Positions 14,265 to 15,781 of a stretch of DNA of 15,781 nt are shown piece after piece. Position 1 is the first letter of the stretch. Each line of letters begins with the position of its first letter. This stretch comes from Verrucomicrobiales bacterium. Lineage in GTDB: Bacteria > Verrucomicrobiota > Verrucomicrobiia > Verrucomicrobiales > DEV007. The stretch lies in contig SLGN01000539.1 of assembly GCA_007123695.1 (NCBI GenBank), positions 1 to 15,781 on the forward strand, read 5' to 3'. The notes beneath the pieces were generated by a model. The model searched no databases and was not told where the DNA came from. It saw only the letters and a list, made by a program, of their open reading frames with translations. The position numbers were made by a program, and so were the translations under genes.

Positions 14265-15683
14265 CTATGAAAGGATGCCGCGGACGACCCGTCCGTAGAC
14301 GTCGGTGAGCCGAAAGTCGCGGCCGCCGTGGAACCACGTGAGGGCTTCGTGGTCGATGCCCATGAGGTGGAGCAGGGTGGCGTGGAGGTCGTGGATGTCG
14401 ACTTTGTCCTCGACCGCGTAGTAGCCGAAGTCGTCGGTGGCGCCGTGGCGGTGCCCGGCCTTCACCCCGGCCCCGGCGAACCACATGGTGAAGCCGTGGG
14501 GATTGTGGTCGCGCCCGTCCTGGTGGCGGCCGGTGACGCCGTCGAAAAATTCGAAGGTGGGGGTGCGCCCGAACTCGCTGCCGCAGATCACCAGGGTGTC
14601 GTCGAGCAAGCCGCGCACCTTGAGGTCGTGAAGCAGCCCGGCGATGGGCCGGTCGACGGCGTTCGCGTTGCCGCGGTGGCCTTTTTCCAGCTCGGAATGC
14701 TGGTCCCAGAGATTGCCGTAGCGAGCCGTGGCGTGGTTGACGGTGATGTAGCGCACCCCCGCCTCGGCGAAGCGGCGTGCCAGGAGCAGGGCCCGGCCGA
14801 ACTCGTCGGTGTGGTCTTCGCCGATGCCGTAGAGCTTCTTCGTTGCGGCGCTTTCGTTCTCCACGTCGAGCAGTTCGGGGGCCTCGGTCTGCATGCGGAA
14901 GGCCAGCTCCATCTCGTCGAGCTGCGGGTCGCCTCCGTCGGCGGACTCGAACTCGCGCAGGAAGCGCAGGTGGCGGTCCTGCCGGGAGAAGGCGGGGGCA
15001 AGGTTTTCCCAGGCGAGATGGGGCGAGTTTTTGTCGGGTCGCGAGATGGCGGCGCCGCGGTATTTTCCGGGCAGGAATCCGGTGGGCCGGTTCGGGTCGG
15101 TCGGGGTGATGTCGATGTAGGCGGGCAGGCTTTCGTTCATCGCGCCGAGTCCGTAGACGAGCCAGCTCCCGAGGGTGGGCCGCACTTCGATGGGGACGCC
15201 GGTGTGGAGGACGCGCTTGGCGGTGACGTGGTCGTTGCTGGAATGGTGGAGGGAGTGGACGAAGCAGAGATCGTCGATGAATCGCGAGTTCACCTCGGGG
15301 AAGAGGTCGCTGGCGTAGAAACCGCTTTCGCCCCAGTGCCGCCAGGCGAAGGGCGAGGGGATCACCGCCCCCTGCTTGGCGAAGGTGAACTGGGGCGGGC
15401 GGACCGAGTCGGGCAGGGCCTTGCCGGCCTGTTTCGCGAGGGCGGGCTTGTAGTCGTAGGAATCGATCTGGGACAGCCCGCCTTCGAGAAAGACGTAGAT
15501 GAGCCGTTTTGCGGCGGGGCGATGGTGGAGCCGGGAAAGGGCGGGCGAGGACGCGGCCGCCTGCCGCGCCGCGAGATCGGCGGCGGCGAGGGCGCCGAGC
15601 CCGAGAAAGCTCTGCCGCAGCCACTCGCGGCGTGCGAGGGGGCGGCCGCGGCCGGGGCAGAGGATGGAGGATCGGTGGTTCAA
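14265..15683 (-). CDS. DUF1501 protein, second copy, Tat-exported
   Basis: The protein has 472 residues. The N-terminus has LARREWLRQSFLGLGALAAA (16-35), a twin-arginine signal. FLEGGLSQIDSYDYKP (65-80) is the canonical DUF1501 entry motif. Later come GSEFGRTPTFEFFDG, then GRDHNPHGFTMWFAGAGVK, and a C-terminal HATLLHLMGIDHEALTWFHG followed by GRDFRLTDVYGRVV. All are typical of the planctomycete/verrucomicrobial family, and it is closer to the canonical form than the copy at 7875-9194. The only reasonable start is TTG 15683; no ATG lies before the Tat signal. Its usual DUF1549/DUF1553 partner would be expected upstream on the minus strand, beyond the window. The TAG stop lies in the MITE target duplication, so the insertion left the protein end unchanged. 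Confidence 0.88.
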   Translation of the reverse strand: MNHRSSILCPGRGRPLARREWLRQSFLGLGALAAADLAARQAAASSPALSRLHHRPAAKRLIYVFLEGGLSQIDSYDYKPALAKQAGKALPDSVRPPQFTFAKQGAVIPSPFAWRHWGESGFYASDLFPEVNSRFIDDLCFVHSLHHSSNDHVTAKRVLHTGVPIEVRPTLGSWLVYGLGAMNESLPAYIDITPTDPNRPTGFLPGKYRGAAISRPDKNSPHLAWENLAPAFSRQDRHLRFLREFESADGGDPQLDEMELAFRMQTEAPELLDVENESAATKKLYGIGEDHTDEFGRALLLARRFAEAGVRYITVNHATARYGNLWDQHSELEKGHRGNANAVDRPIAGLLHDLKVRGLLDDTLVICGSEFGRTPTFEFFDGVTGRHQDGRDHNPHGFTMWFAGAGVKAGHRHGATDDFGYYAVEDKVDIHDLHATLLHLMGIDHEALTWFHGGRDFRLTDVYGRVVRGILS

Positions 15684-15781
15684 GGCTCGGGGGCGCGGAG
15701 CGCCGTTTCGGAAAGGGGCTACTCTGTATTCGACACGGAACCGTCGGGCGAATGCGTCACGCGATCGCGGCGTTCGAGGAC

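Noticed and set aside
15680..15781. End of an upstream minus-strand gene, either 20 codons ending at TAG 15719-15721 or a frame ending at TGA 15680-15682 that overlaps the TTG start
   Set aside because: Three frames are all partly open over these 98 bases, and none of the short translations resembles a DUF1553 C-terminus or other family; more sequence beyond the edge is required to decide.

Overview
The window is a high-GC bacterial chromosome segment, most likely from the Verrucomicrobiota (a planctomycete is the second choice). The signs are two DUF1501 proteins, a DUF1549/DUF1553 protein, an ECF-type sigma factor followed directly by a FecR/LamG membrane protein, and a lack of Shine-Dalgarno sequences before most genes. 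The taxonomic call is inferred from gene families only; there is no rRNA marker here.

Left part (1-3136). The end of a YeeE/YedE-like (DUF6691) membrane protein is followed by a family 2 glycosyltransferase. Two leftward genes follow: a Gfo/Idh/MocA oxidoreductase and a lone REP-associated tyrosine (Y1) transposase. The transposase has its own near-consensus promoter in an AT-rich spot.

Central module (3239-9280). Four rightward genes run sigma factor (TTG start), FecR-LamG putative anti-sigma/sensor (GTG start, 4 bases later), secreted SHD1-DUF1549-DUF1553 protein, and Tat-exported DUF1501 protein. A strong hairpin terminator closes the run. I read this as a cell-surface or periplasmic degradation/binding module with a built-in sigma/anti-sigma pair. 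This is the most interesting functional unit here; its substrate cannot be read from the sequence.

Right part (9366-12122). A leftward response regulator and sensor-poor histidine kinase are divergent from a rightward outer-membrane beta-barrel gene. The shared intergenic region carries a tandem 11-base direct repeat, the spacing used by OmpR-family regulators, just upstream of a possible -35 box. The barrel is therefore the natural candidate target of the two-component system.

Far right (12137-15781). Three leftward genes encode a PdeM/ICC-like metallophosphoesterase, an M20 (ArgE/DapE-type) metallopeptidase and a second, more canonical DUF1501 protein. Between the last two sits a 221-base MITE-like element. 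It has 30-base terminal inverted repeats, strong internal hairpins and a target duplication that lies on the DUF1501 stop codon.
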